Source: Microbulbifer agarilyticus
GTDB lineage: Bacteria > Pseudomonadota > Gammaproteobacteria > Pseudomonadales > Cellvibrionaceae
Assembly: GCF_001999945.1 (NCBI RefSeq)
Contig: NZ_CP019650.1
Location: 496,001 to 560,000 of the forward strand
DNA length: 64,000 nt
Reading direction: 5' to 3'
Shown here: one piece after another, positions 28,540 through 37,625 of the stretch
How the letters are laid out: each line of letters begins with the position of its first letter
How positions within the stretch are numbered: position 1 is the stretch's first letter
The notes under the pieces: generated by a model
What the model saw: only the letters and a program-made list of their open reading frames with translations
The model's database searches: none
Told to the model about the DNA's origin: nothing
Translations under genes and position numbers: made by a program

Positions 28540-28857
28540 GGATCTACTCCTTTTTTTGAAATATTTGTGCCTGATCCCGGTTAAGGGGACGATTATCCCG
28601 CTAAAACCCTAGTGCAAACAGGGCCTTTACGAGCCAATCTTTCGCAATGTGATCTGGGCCACTTTTTGTATGGGGCATAGGCAGCGTTTGTTTATAGCGG
28701 TTGAGCGCAGCGCTGACAACCACCGTAAGTTAAGGCTTACTCAGATCTTAGGGTGAGACTGTACGTCCGCACCAATTAGCGGGTGCACTGTGCTGCGGGT
28801 TCCCAGGGTTGTTGTGGTAAGCTCCCGGCCCCCATCCAATATGAAGGAGAGAGTTCC
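28540..28857. promoter_or_regulatory. Divergent crp/yhfA promoter region with a weak CRP-like half-site pair
   Basis: TGTGA-N6-CCACT at 28648-28663 matches the CRP consensus in one half fully and in the other at three of five positions. It lies about 110 bases upstream of crp. Autoregulation of crp/vfr is known in relatives; here it is only a suggestion. No gene is visible in the 318 bases. Confidence 0.35.
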
Positions 28858-29277
28858 ATGGCGGGCGTAATGCAGGGTCAGGTGACCTGGGTAAATGGTG
28901 TCACTTTTGTCGGTGAAGCGGGCAGTGGCAATTCCGTGGTGATGGAAGGTGGCCAGAAGAACAATGGTATCCGCCCCATGGAAATGATTCTGCTGGGTGT
29001 GGGTGGCTGCGCCTCGTACGATGTGGTGGGCATCCTGCAAAAGACCCGTCAGGACGTGGCCAGCTGTCACGTAGAACTGAAAGGTCACCGTCCGGACGCG
29101 GTACCGGCGCCGTTTGAGAAGATCGAGATGGAGTTCGTGGTGCGCGGACGCAACATCAAGGAATCGCAGGTAGCGCGCGCGGTGGAGCTGTCTGCGGAAA
29201 AGTACTGCTCGGCATCCATCATGCTCGGCAAGGCTGATGTGGAAATCGTGCACTCCTACCGTATCGAAGAAGTCTAA
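28858..29277 (+). CDS. yhfA: OsmC family protein, YhfA-like
   Basis: The 139-residue protein has the OsmC/Ohr fold pattern: an N-terminal strand region, LLGVGGCASYDVV with one conserved Cys, and the C-terminal KYCSASIMLGKA with the second Cys. YhfA-type OsmC proteins resemble peroxide-reducing thiol proteins but their substrate is not defined. The ATG at 28858 has GAAGGAGAG ahead; the frame is open upstream without family similarity. Head-to-head placement with crp is conserved in E. coli, supporting the YhfA name. Confidence 0.88.
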   Translation: MAGVMQGQVTWVNGVTFVGEAGSGNSVVMEGGQKNNGIRPMEMILLGVGGCASYDVVGILQKTRQDVASCHVELKGHRPDAVPAPFEKIEMEFVVRGRNIKESQVARAVELSAEKYCSASIMLGKADVEIVHSYRIEEV

Positions 29278-29340
29278 GTCCTTCTTTTTCCCAAACTTTC
29301 CCCGACTTGTCCGTGGTATCGCACCGCGGGCAGGCTCGAA

Positions 29341-29369
29341 TCCCGCAACTCATGAATTGCGTTGCGGGA
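29341..29369. other. Hairpin after yhfA
   Basis: TCCCGCAAC (29341-29349) pairs perfectly with GTTGCGGGA (29361-29369), 11-base loop. No T-run follows, so termination is uncertain. Confidence 0.45.
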
Positions 29370-29439
29370 CACTAGAATTGTCTCGTTCTCTCTAGCCCTC
29401 TAAGATGCGCACATTCGTACTCATGCAGCGGGGAAATTG

Positions 29440-29964
29440 ATGACAGATCTCAACCAAAAGACCAGTGTCCGCATTCTCACTACCGGTGGCACCATCGAGA
29501 AGAGCTACTGCGAATCCGAAGGCACCCTGAAAAACCGTGCCTCTATTATTCGCGAGGGCCTGATCAGCAGCCTGCGCCTACCCTATACCCATCTCGAGCT
29601 GGAGAGCATCCTCAACAAGGACTCTCTGGAGATGGACAACAGCGACCGCGACCAGATTTGTGCGGCCATTGCCCGCACCGCCGAAAAGGGCGACCCCATC
29701 GTGATTCTGCACGGAACCGATACCATGTCGGTCACCGCCGAATATTGCTTTGACAAGATGGGTACGCCGGCGGTGCCTGTGGTGTTCACCGGGGCCATGC
29801 GTCCCATGGGCTTTATCGATTCCGATGCCCGTCAAAACGTCACCGAAGCGTTGCTCGCCGCGCGCCTGCTGTCGCCGGGGTTCTATATTGCGTTCCACAA
29901 CCGGGTATTCGCGATTCCCGGCGCCCGCAAGAATCTGGAGACCGGTACCTTCGAGGCCGTGTAA
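29440..29964 (+). CDS. Single-domain asparaginase-like protein
   Basis: The 174-residue protein matches only the N-terminal domain of type I/II L-asparaginases. It keeps the two active-site Thr motifs, TTGGTIEKSY near the N-terminus and ILHGTDTMSVTA, plus FTGAMRP. Usual asparaginases are about 330 residues with a C-terminal domain that completes the tetramer. There is no sign of a frameshift downstream: after the stop comes short non-coding sequence and an unrelated gene. Small stand-alone asparaginase-domain proteins occur in marine gammaproteobacteria, so this is probably intact. Its substrate is unproven. The ATG at 29440 follows GGGGAAATTG. Confidence 0.82.
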   Translation: MTDLNQKTSVRILTTGGTIEKSYCESEGTLKNRASIIREGLISSLRLPYTHLELESILNKDSLEMDNSDRDQICAAIARTAEKGDPIVILHGTDTMSVTAEYCFDKMGTPAVPVVFTGAMRPMGFIDSDARQNVTEALLAARLLSPGFYIAFHNRVFAIPGARKNLETGTFEAV

Positions 29965-30045
29965 GCGGATTTCACCGGTTTGCAGTGGCAGCTTCCCTGC
30001 AGCAAAATACAGACTCGTTGATTTGTGATCACATTTTAGATATAA

Positions 30046-30069
30046 ACTGAATAATCCTTCAGTTTTTAG
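30046..30069 (+). terminator. Weak terminator-like hairpin after asparaginase-domain gene
   Basis: AACTGA and TCAGTT form a 6-bp AT-rich stem with an 8-base loop followed by TTTTT-like sequence. The stem is weak, so this is tentative. Confidence 0.3.
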
Positions 30070-30107
30070 CTGATAGCCAACTTTTCGTGTGCCAAACCGA
30101 GGTGACC

Positions 30108-31625
30108 ATGACTGACAACCGGAATCCACAGCCAACGCCGCAAACCCTGCAGGAGTGGCTCGCCCGGGCCGACGAACTCACTATTGAGGGCCGCGCTTTC
30201 ATTAACGGTGCCTACGTGGACGCAATCAGCGGCCAGACCCGTCCGTGCACCAGTCCGGCAGATGGCCGCGAGCTGGCACAGATTGCCAATTGTGGACCGG
30301 AAGACGCCGAGGTAGCGGTCAAGGTCGCCCGTGAAACCTTCGAATCCGGTATCTGGTCCGACATGCCGCCCATGGATCGCAAGAAGATCCTGGTGCGCTT
30401 TGCCGAGCTGATCGAAGAAAACCGCGAAGAGATCGCCCTGCTGGAGAGCCTCGATGCAGGCAAGCCCATCAGCGACACCATGAATGTGGATGTGCCCAGT
30501 GCAGTCACCACCATTCGCTGGAATGCGGAAGCGATCGACAAGATTTACGACGAGATTGCCCCTACCGGCCCCACCGAGATTGGCCTGATTACCCGTATGC
30601 CGTTGGGCGTTGTGGCGGCGATCGTGCCGTGGAACTTCCCACTCTCCACCACCGCGTGGAAGCTGGGCCCGGCGCTTGCCACCGGTAATAGCGTGATCCT
30701 GAAGCCGGCATCCAATACACCGCTCACCGCAATCAAGCTGGCGGGCTTGGCGAAACAAGCAGGCCTGCCGGATGGCGTATTGAACGTGCTGCCCGGACCG
30801 GGCAGTAGCCTGGGCAAGGCTTTGGGCCTGCACATGGACATCGATGGTCTGACCTTCACCGGTTCCACCGAAGTGGGCAAGACCCTGACCGAATACTCCG
30901 GCCAATCCAACCTGAAGCGCACCTTCCTCGAACTGGGCGGCAAGAGCCCGAACATCGTGTTTGCCGACGCCGACCTGGACAAGGCCGCGGAAGCGGCCGC
31001 GCTGGCGGTGTTCTACAACCAGGGGGAGACCTGTACCGCTGGTACCCGTCTGCTGGTGGAAAAAGGCATCGCCGACACCTTTATCGAGAAGGTCAAGAAA
31101 GCTTCCGAGCGCTTCCAGCCGGGACACCCGCAGGATCCAAACACCGTTATGGGTGCCCTGATCGACCAGAGCCAGTACGACACCGTGGAGTTTTACGTGG
31201 CCAAAGGCCTCGAGCAGGGCGCCAACCTGGTGTGCGGCGGCAAGCCGGCAGCAGCTGTGGAAGGCGGTCACTATTACGAACCGACTATCTTCCGTGGTGT
31301 GAGCGGTGAAATGACCATTGCCCGCGAGGAAATCTTTGGCCCGGTGCTGTCGATCATCGAATTCGAAACCGAAGAAGAAGCGCTGCAGATCGCCAACGAT
31401 TCCATCTATGGCCTGGCCTCCGGCGTGTGGACCAAAGATCTCGCCCGCGCCCACCGCATGGCGCGCGACATTCGTGCGGGCTCGGTATGGGTCAACAACT
31501 ACTTCGGTGGCGACATCACCGTGCCCTTTGGTGGTTTCAAGCAGTCCGGTAACGGCCGCGACAAGTCCCTGCACGCGCTGGACAAGTATTGCGAGCTGAA
31601 GTCCACCTGGATCGATATCAGCTAA
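30108..31625 (+). CDS. Aldehyde dehydrogenase, PuuC/KauB-like
   Basis: The 505-residue NAD(P)-dependent aldehyde dehydrogenase has catalytic Cys309 in GETCTAGTR and general base Glu275 in LELGGKSPN, with the cofactor segment TFTGSTEVGK. The closest family by N-terminal and central motifs is gamma-glutamyl-gamma-aminobutyraldehyde dehydrogenase / 4-guanidinobutyraldehyde dehydrogenase, acting on polyamine and arginine breakdown products. The ATG at 30108 has GAGGTG ahead. No other putrescine-pathway gene is adjacent, so the exact substrate is inferred. Confidence 0.88.
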   Translation: MTDNRNPQPTPQTLQEWLARADELTIEGRAFINGAYVDAISGQTRPCTSPADGRELAQIANCGPEDAEVAVKVARETFESGIWSDMPPMDRKKILVRFAELIEENREEIALLESLDAGKPISDTMNVDVPSAVTTIRWNAEAIDKIYDEIAPTGPTEIGLITRMPLGVVAAIVPWNFPLSTTAWKLGPALATGNSVILKPASNTPLTAIKLAGLAKQAGLPDGVLNVLPGPGSSLGKALGLHMDIDGLTFTGSTEVGKTLTEYSGQSNLKRTFLELGGKSPNIVFADADLDKAAEAAALAVFYNQGETCTAGTRLLVEKGIADTFIEKVKKASERFQPGHPQDPNTVMGALIDQSQYDTVEFYVAKGLEQGANLVCGGKPAAAVEGGHYYEPTIFRGVSGEMTIAREEIFGPVLSIIEFETEEEALQIANDSIYGLASGVWTKDLARAHRMARDIRAGSVWVNNYFGGDITVPFGGFKQSGNGRDKSLHALDKYCELKSTWIDIS

Positions 31626-31661
31626 TCATCCCTACGTTATCCCGTCTAAATTGACTCCTTT

Positions 31662-31685
31662 GGGCTGCTTTTGCAGCCCTTTTTT
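31662..31685 (+). terminator. Intrinsic terminator after aldehyde dehydrogenase gene
   Basis: GGGCTGC (31662-31668) and GCAGCCC (31673-31679) form a 7-bp stem with a TTTT loop, followed by a six-base T-run. Confidence 0.88.
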
Positions 31686-31834
31686 ATATGCGGGGTTCAT
31701 ATCTGTGGCGTGATAGCGAAACGATGAACCACTGCCTTAAAACTGCCCTATGGCCTTGGATTGCTGGTTTGTTGTCTCACTACATTCACCTTATACCTGC
31801 AAGCTAAAATACTTTTGCAGCAAGGGGCGAAAAC

Positions 31835-32224
31835 ATGTCTCACAATCATCACGGCTTTTCCGTTAGTGTTGAACGTGTCGCGGACGACAAAGTACTGTTG
31901 ACCATGCACGCCCGAGGAAAGTTACAGCATGAGGATTACGCGACCATGGTGCCGATGCTGGAGACTGCGATTGCCGGTATGAAAAGCCCGAAAATCGACG
32001 TGATGATGGATGTGCGCGAAATGGACGGTTGGGAAATGCACGCTGCGTGGGATGACTTCAAGCTTGGCTTAAAGCATGGTCACCAGTTCAACAAAGTGGC
32101 CATGGTGGGCAGTAAGTCCTGGCAGGAAACCGCGGCCAAGATTGGCAGCTGGTTTATCGGCGGCGAAGCCCGTTTCTTTGAAGACAAAACCGCGGCGCTT
32201 GCCTGGCTAGTAGAAGAGGGCTGA
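31835..32224 (+). CDS. SpoIIAA/STAS-like protein
   Basis: The 129-residue cytoplasmic protein fits the SpoIIAA-like (anti-sigma antagonist-like) family: alternating strands and helices with VMMDVREMDGWEMHAAWDDFK in the middle split by the family's characteristic DGW, and a terminal helix with AALAWL. Family members are small one-domain proteins whose partners are mostly unknown; membrane association has been suggested for some. It stands alone between two terminators. Confidence 0.8.
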   Translation: MSHNHHGFSVSVERVADDKVLLTMHARGKLQHEDYATMVPMLETAIAGMKSPKIDVMMDVREMDGWEMHAAWDDFKLGLKHGHQFNKVAMVGSKSWQETAAKIGSWFIGGEARFFEDKTAALAWLVEEG

Positions 32225-32266
32225 GGTCGGTTTCTTGGCAAGTAATCTTTCCTAAATAATTTTAGG

Positions 32267-32306
32267 CAAATAAAAAAGGGGCGATAAATCGCCCCTTTTT
32301 TATTTG
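32267..32306. terminator. Bidirectional terminator between STAS-like and serine hydrolase genes
   Basis: Perfect 18-bp stem (32267-32284 with 32289-32306), GGGGCGA core flanked by A6/T6, loop TAAA. It lies between two convergent genes. Confidence 0.92.
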
Positions 32307-32320
32307 GTTGTCCGCATGAA

Positions 32321-34837
32321 TTACTGGCACAGGCTGCGAATACCGTGCGCCTCCTGTGCTGCATCCATCCACAGGAACACATCGTCGTCACTGAAGTAGT
32401 AATACACCGAGTTGTTCGGTAAGACGAGTACGGTGATACCGCCATAGCCGGACATAAACGGTAGCCACAGTGGGTTGCTACAGCCGCTCATGTTGCCGCT
32501 CACCTCGTGCGCCCAGAAGCCATTGTTGTACTTGTAGTCAGTGAGGGGCTCCAGTCCGCGGTCGGCGCTGTCGCGCTGCAGCGCTGCATCCAGTTCGCCC
32601 TGGTGCAACACCGATTGGCTGCTGCCCGCGAGGAAGGCGCCAATCTTCGCCACATCGTCCCGCAGCCACATCAGTCCCCAGCCGGTAAAGGGCTGCTGAA
32701 TACCGTCGTAGGTGCGGCGGGTGAATTCTGCCGTGGGGCTGACGCCGAGCGGCGCAAGAATTTCATCCACCACAATATCGCTGAAGATATCGCTACTGCT
32801 GCCTTCAATACCGCGCAGGTAGGCGTTCATCGCCGTGCCGAGAATATAGGTGTCAGAGGTGTGGTAAACCCACTTGGTGCCGGGCGACGCCTTGCGCGGA
32901 TACTCGGTACAGCTGTAATTGATCTTGCTGGCGTGATCTTCCGGCAGGAACAGGTCGTTGGTGTGACTGGCGCCTTCGTCGCTCATATAGCCGGCGAGCT
33001 TGTAGTTGCCCGTCCCCATATCCAGCGCATTGCCAAAGGTGACATCGTTCCAGTTACCATTGGTGTTGCACTCGCTGATGTAACTGCCGATGGACTGGTT
33101 AAACGTACCCGGATATTTCTGTTCCAGGCGCATCATGGCGCCGCCGGCGAACACGGTTTTTGCACTGGAGTAAGACGGAACAACCAGGGATTCACAATAC
33201 GGGTAGTCACCACGGCGAGAGCCGCATCCGCCCATGTAATGGGTGCCATCGATTACAAAGCCCGCCAGAGAAAGATCCAGGGGGTCCTTGCCGTTGGGTG
33301 CAGCAAAAGCGGTGTAGTCGGTGCCGGGGTAATCCTGAGCCAGCGCGCTGAGTGGTTTGCTCGGCATGCGGTTGTTCACTTCCGCCTGGTAGTCGCTGGT
33401 CAGCTGATCGCTGTTGGCAACGCTATGCGGCGTGTAACTGGCAGAGAGCTGCCCCCACATATCCACCTGGAAATACAGGCAGGTTTCTCCGGCGATCTGG
33501 TAGGCCACATCGGAGACGGAACCGTCATCCTTGAACAGGAAGGTCATCATGCCGTTGTGAATACAGTTGGCATTTTTCTGTTGCAGGGCAAATGGCAGCG
33601 CAACCCGGCTGTAGCCGGCATCCCCGTTTTCATCCCAGACCCGCCCAGGTGTCAGGATGTATTCCCACTCGGGGTGCGTGCTGACAATCGAACCGCGCTC
33701 TACCGGGAAAATATGGCTGCCGCTCTGTACAAATTCAAAATTGAATTCCGGCAGATGCTTGCGCGTGGTGTCCTGTGAACCGGTGTAACGGAAGGAGTCT
33801 TTGTGCTCGTCAAAGTCCCCACCGGAGGCTTCTCCGAATAATTCCAGAGAACCTTCAAACTGGTTGCTGGGCATCGCGGCATTGGCGGGTAGTGCATAGT
33901 GGCTGTAATCAACAAGACTACCCGGGTCGCTGCCATTGATCAGCGTATTCATGGTCAGTGCGCTGCGAGAAACATTGCCGCTACCACTTAGCGGATCAAA
34001 GTCGTCCACACTCCCGCCGCCGGTGGATGCGCTGCCGCTGAGGCTAACCGCAATACTCGGCTCGTCCGGATCGTTGGAAGAGATATTGAGGCTGCCGTTA
34101 AAGTTACCATCCGTTTGCGGTGCAAATGCCACATCGATACTGCAGTTTGCGCCGGCGCTCACGCTGCCACAGTTGTTACTGCTTACTGAAAAAGGTGATG
34201 CTGGGTTGCTCACATTGCTAATAACGAGGGCGGCTGAACCGTCGTTGGAAACGGTGATGGTGCGGGTAGAGGTTGTGCCTGTGCCGATCGCGCCAAAGCT
34301 CACACTTGCCGGTGCGCTAATGTCCGGATCGGTGGGCGCGCCGCCTGTGCCGGTTACCAGGGCCCGATACCCATAACAGTAATCGCCGGTGGTGGCGCCG
34401 GTGCCGCGAAAGCGCAACTGCACAGCAACGTTGTTGTCGATACCGGATGGCGCACTGTTGCTGGAGAACTGGCTGCCGTTGTCATCACCGTTGGCAATGG
34501 TCAATGCAGTTGTCCAGCTGCTGCCGCCGTCCGTGGAAATTTCACCGTAACAGAACTCACCGTTTTCCAGCGAGGTCGCCGCCATAGCGAGTTCAACGGA
34601 GACCGCGGAGTAACCCGCAGTAGAAAGTGCCTGCGTTGCGGTCGATGTACCGCGCAGACGCATACTATTGCCGTTGTATGCGGCAACGTTGCCGGTGGTG
34701 GACCAGCCGCTGATATCCCCGTTGGCAAAATTGTCCTCGTAAATGGTATCTGCAGTGGCGCTGGTAGATGCCCAGGCGCCAATGAGTATTGCCGCCGTGG
34801 TTAATTTAAATCCCGTCAAAATTCCGGAGGATTGCAT
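32321..34837 (-). CDS. Exported serine hydrolase (beta-lactamase-like) with choice-of-anchor D module
   Basis: The 838-residue protein has a signal peptide (about 1-33), an N-terminal beta-sandwich region, and an Ig-like choice-of-anchor D module (about 155-265, containing SVSFGAIGTGTTSTRTI, FSVSSNNCGSVSAG and VAFAPQTDGNFNGSL). A C-terminal domain follows with SSAK at Ser557-Lys560, a YHTSD Tyr motif near 660 and SGYGG near the end, the SxxK/Tyr pattern of class C beta-lactamase/penicillin-binding-protein-like hydrolases. It may be an esterase or peptidase on extracellular substrates; beta-lactamase activity is unlikely from the motifs alone. The ATG at 34837 has GAGGAC upstream; a longer open frame to 35416 is not protein-like. 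Confidence 0.8.
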   Translation of the reverse strand: MQSSGILTGFKLTTAAILIGAWASTSATADTIYEDNFANGDISGWSTTGNVAAYNGNSMRLRGTSTATQALSTAGYSAVSVELAMAATSLENGEFCYGEISTDGGSSWTTALTIANGDDNGSQFSSNSAPSGIDNNVAVQLRFRGTGATTGDYCYGYRALVTGTGGAPTDPDISAPASVSFGAIGTGTTSTRTITVSNDGSAALVISNVSNPASPFSVSSNNCGSVSAGANCSIDVAFAPQTDGNFNGSLNISSNDPDEPSIAVSLSGSASTGGGSVDDFDPLSGSGNVSRSALTMNTLINGSDPGSLVDYSHYALPANAAMPSNQFEGSLELFGEASGGDFDEHKDSFRYTGSQDTTRKHLPEFNFEFVQSGSHIFPVERGSIVSTHPEWEYILTPGRVWDENGDAGYSRVALPFALQQKNANCIHNGMMTFLFKDDGSVSDVAYQIAGETCLYFQVDMWGQLSASYTPHSVANSDQLTSDYQAEVNNRMPSKPLSALAQDYPGTDYTAFAAPNGKDPLDLSLAGFVIDGTHYMGGCGSRRGDYPYCESLVVPSYSSAKTVFAGGAMMRLEQKYPGTFNQSIGSYISECNTNGNWNDVTFGNALDMGTGNYKLAGYMSDEGASHTNDLFLPEDHASKINYSCTEYPRKASPGTKWVYHTSDTYILGTAMNAYLRGIEGSSSDIFSDIVVDEILAPLGVSPTAEFTRRTYDGIQQPFTGWGLMWLRDDVAKIGAFLAGSSQSVLHQGELDAALQRDSADRGLEPLTDYKYNNGFWAHEVSGNMSGCSNPLWLPFMSGYGGITVLVLPNNSVYYYFSDDDVFLWMDAAQEAHGIRSLCQ

Positions 34838-35171
34838 GGTGTGTCCTCGATAGTTTTTTTGTTTGTGACCAAAGATTCTTCTGATCAAACGTGTTTTGGG
34901 AAGCTTGCCAAGGCATAACATGCGCGGTTTTCGAAAATCCCTATAGAACCAGCTGGGTAGTTGCACAGGGGCCAGTCTGAACGGGTGGTCTATTTTCGCG
35001 CCAAGCGGAAAGTGGTAAATGGTTTGCTTTATTGAGTTAGCGACCGGCTGGCAGGCATCGCGGGTCAGCGGGCAGGGTGGTATGGTTGTGCAAAATTTGT
35101 GCGAAATCGAAATTTCACACGGTTTGTGAGACAGTTCACGTTCGATGCCGAAAACAGGAGATGTGCGCGGT
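34838..35171. other. Divergent intergenic region serine hydrolase/mltF-like (334 bp)
   Basis: No gene is supported. An inverted repeat GTGCGAAAT-N4-ATTTCACAC at 35099-35120 (8 of 9 paired) is operator-like and lies upstream of the plus-strand gene. Confidence 0.35.
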
Positions 35172-37544
35172 ATGGCCGGGTTATTAGGAAAACGGACACA
35201 AGAAAAGGATCGCTTGGGAGCTGTAAGAGCGGGATGGGTAGTGGCAATAGCCCTGCTCGGTATTCTGCTGGCCGCCTGTGGCGATACCAGCAGTGAAAAG
35301 GCGGCGCAGGTTCTCGAGAATGGCAGCGCGGCAGAGTTGACTGAGAAGGCGACTGAAGAGAAGGCTGAAGAAAGAGCCTCGCAGGCCAGCGAACCCACAG
35401 CCCCCGCATTTACCAACTATATCAATCAGGGCGACCTCGCCGAGATTCACCAGCAAGGTACCCTGAGGCTGCTTGCGCCCAAGGGGCTGGAAGAGGAGTC
35501 TTTACCGCGAGACGGCCTCCCCACGGCGGAATGGCGGGCCTTGGCCGAGAAGTTTGCCGAGCAGCGCGGGCTCGCCGTGCAGTGGATTTATGTGGATAAC
35601 TTTGCCGATCTGATTCCCGCGCTACAGGAAGGGCGCGGTGATGTGATTGCGGTGAACTTTACCCGTACCGAACAGCGTGCTGAACAGGTCCTGTATGTAC
35701 GCCCATTGAAGTATGTTCAGGAACAGCTGATCACTCGACGTAAGCAAGGTTCCGCTTCCAAGCCGGTTGCCGCCGCTGAACCCGTTTCTGCATCTATCAA
35801 GGTTGCGGTGCGTAAGGGTAGTGCTTTTGAAGAAACGATTTCCGAGTTGGCCGAGTCCTCCTCAAATAAGTCGCAGGTATCCCTGCAAGCTCAGATTCTC
35901 GATGAACCCATTAGTCAGGATGAATTGCTGGGCGGCGTCGCCGATGGCACTTTTGCCGCAACCATTATCGATAGCAATTTGTCCGCAGTATTGCTCGAAG
36001 ATTTTCCCGCGCTAAAGGCTGAAAACCTTAGCGATCGCCGCCGCGCCATCGCCTGGGCCGTGCGCAGTAATGCGGTAGCGCTGGGGCAGGCATTAAATGA
36101 ATTCTTGACCGAAGAGCACCTGGTCGCGGCACAACAGCGCAATAGCGCTCGCCGCGATTGGGCGCAAATCAAAAAAAGTAAAACCCTGCGCGTGCTGACC
36201 CGCAATCACCCCGCCTCCTACTTTATGTGGCGCGGCGAACTGATGGGTTTTGATTACGACTTGTTAAAGCGTTTTGCCAAAGACCATGGCTTGCGCCTGA
36301 GCATGGTAGTGCCCGGCCACGATGTGGATCTGGCGGAGGCGCTGGCAGAGGGCATGGGGGATGTGATCGCCGCATCCATGACCGTCACCGACGCGCGCAA
36401 ACAGCAGGGATTGGTATTTACCCGCCCATACATGCAGGTCACCGAACAATTGATCGCTGCTGTAGACAATACGCAGGAACTGGCAGTTCCCGTTGCCGAG
36501 CGGTTAATCGGCCAATCCGTCGCAGTAAACCCTCTCAACAGCTATTACTCCAGCCTCGAGGCGCTGGCGGCACTGCAGTCTGACGTTGCGGAAAGTGAGG
36601 GCAGTAAGCCGGTTAATATTTTGCCGATTCAGGGAGCCACCACAGAGCAGCTGATCGATGCGGTTGCGGAGGGACGTTACGACTACACGGTGGCAGATTC
36701 GCATCTGGTGCAAATCGAGCAAACCTATCGCGATGATTTTGCGGTGGTCGGTGACCTTTCCGAAGAGCAGGACATTGCCTGGGCAGTGCGGAAAGACCAG
36801 CCGGAATTACTGGGCAAGCTGAATGGTTTTTTGAACAAGTACTACCGTGGCCTGTTTTTCAATGTGACTTACAACAAGTACTTCAAGGAAGAAAAGCACA
36901 TCAAGGGCAAACAGGGACAGCGCCTGCGAGATACCACCGAGCTGTCACCTTACGATCCGCTAGTGCGCAAACACGCGGTACCCGCCGATCTGGACTGGCG
37001 CATGGTGGTGTCGCAGATGTATCAGGAAAGTCGCTTCAATCCCAAGGCTCGCTCCTTTGCCGGTGCCCGCGGCCTGATGCAGGTGATGCCGCGCACCGGC
37101 AAGCAGCTCGGCATCTCCGATTTGTATCATCCGGAAAACAGTATTCGTGCTGGGGTATCTTATCTCGGCTGGCTGGAAGAACGTTTCCCCTCATCGCTGC
37201 CGTTTGATCAGAAGATTTATTTCTCCCTGGCCGCTTACAACGCCGGACATGGGCATGTAAGAGACGCGCGAGTGCTGGCGAAAAAGCTGGGCAAGGATCC
37301 GAATCGCTGGTTCGATAATGTGGAAGAGGCCATGCTGCTGCTGTCAAAACCGCAGTACTACAAGAAAGCGCGCTTCGGTTACGTACGAGGGCGGGAGCCG
37401 GTGAATTATGTACGGGAAATTCGCGATCGCTATTTCGGCTATCTGTCGGTGGCGAAAAAAGAGCGGTTGGGAGAAAGCCTAGGAGAAAGTCTCGGAGAAC
37501 AACTCGGCGAGCTGCCAGGAGAGAAAGCGGCCGAGCAGCTTTGA
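35172..37544 (+). CDS. MltF-like membrane-bound lytic transglycosylase with two SBP_bac_3 domains
   Basis: The 790-residue lipoprotein (lipobox LAAC, Cys36) carries two successive solute-binding-protein family 3 domains (about 85-325 and 328-570) and a C-terminal SLT domain with catalytic Glu619 in YQESRFNP, then ARGLMQVMPRTG and AAYNAGHGHV. MltF normally has one SBP domain and is about 500 residues; SBP domains in MltF bind muropeptides and control catalysis. The C-terminus ends in a short imperfect repeat of LGES/LGEQ/LGEL. I use the ATG at 35172, 11 bases from AGGAG; an in-frame ATG at 35145 adds nine residues. It acts at the outer-membrane inner leaflet on peptidoglycan. Confidence 0.87.
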   Translation: MAGLLGKRTQEKDRLGAVRAGWVVAIALLGILLAACGDTSSEKAAQVLENGSAAELTEKATEEKAEERASQASEPTAPAFTNYINQGDLAEIHQQGTLRLLAPKGLEEESLPRDGLPTAEWRALAEKFAEQRGLAVQWIYVDNFADLIPALQEGRGDVIAVNFTRTEQRAEQVLYVRPLKYVQEQLITRRKQGSASKPVAAAEPVSASIKVAVRKGSAFEETISELAESSSNKSQVSLQAQILDEPISQDELLGGVADGTFAATIIDSNLSAVLLEDFPALKAENLSDRRRAIAWAVRSNAVALGQALNEFLTEEHLVAAQQRNSARRDWAQIKKSKTLRVLTRNHPASYFMWRGELMGFDYDLLKRFAKDHGLRLSMVVPGHDVDLAEALAEGMGDVIAASMTVTDARKQQGLVFTRPYMQVTEQLIAAVDNTQELAVPVAERLIGQSVAVNPLNSYYSSLEALAALQSDVAESEGSKPVNILPIQGATTEQLIDAVAEGRYDYTVADSHLVQIEQTYRDDFAVVGDLSEEQDIAWAVRKDQPELLGKLNGFLNKYYRGLFFNVTYNKYFKEEKHIKGKQGQRLRDTTELSPYDPLVRKHAVPADLDWRMVVSQMYQESRFNPKARSFAGARGLMQVMPRTGKQLGISDLYHPENSIRAGVSYLGWLEERFPSSLPFDQKIYFSLAAYNAGHGHVRDARVLAKKLGKDPNRWFDNVEEAMLLLSKPQYYKKARFGYVRGREPVNYVREIRDRYFGYLSVAKKERLGESLGESLGEQLGELPGEKAAEQL

Positions 37545-37564
37545 TTGGCGTCGTTCGGGGGGCA

Positions 37565-37592
37565 GGGAAGATCAGGATTAACTGACCTTCCC
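37565..37592. terminator. Hairpin between convergent mltF-like and ridA-like genes
   Basis: GGGAAGATCAG (37565-37575) pairs with CTGACCTTCCC (37582-37592) at 10 of 11 positions, 6-base loop. There is no T-run, so termination is only inferred from position between convergent genes. Confidence 0.45.
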
Positions 37593-37625
37593 CGACTGGG
37601 CAAACGAGATTACCCAAAGTGTGTG

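Noticed and set aside
30024..30033. TGTGATCACA as a possible CRP site before the aldehyde dehydrogenase gene
   Set aside because: The two half-sites abut without the six-base spacer needed for CRP; a ten-base palindrome is too short to assign.
30066..31574. 502-codon minus-strand frame
   Set aside because: Antisense to the aldehyde dehydrogenase with intact catalytic Cys and Glu; no recognisable domains.
34838..35416. N-terminal extension of the serine hydrolase by 193 codons, overlapping the mltF-like gene
   Set aside because: It lacks protein-like composition, overlaps a real gene on the other strand, and the ATG at 34837 has both a ribosome-binding site and a signal peptide.
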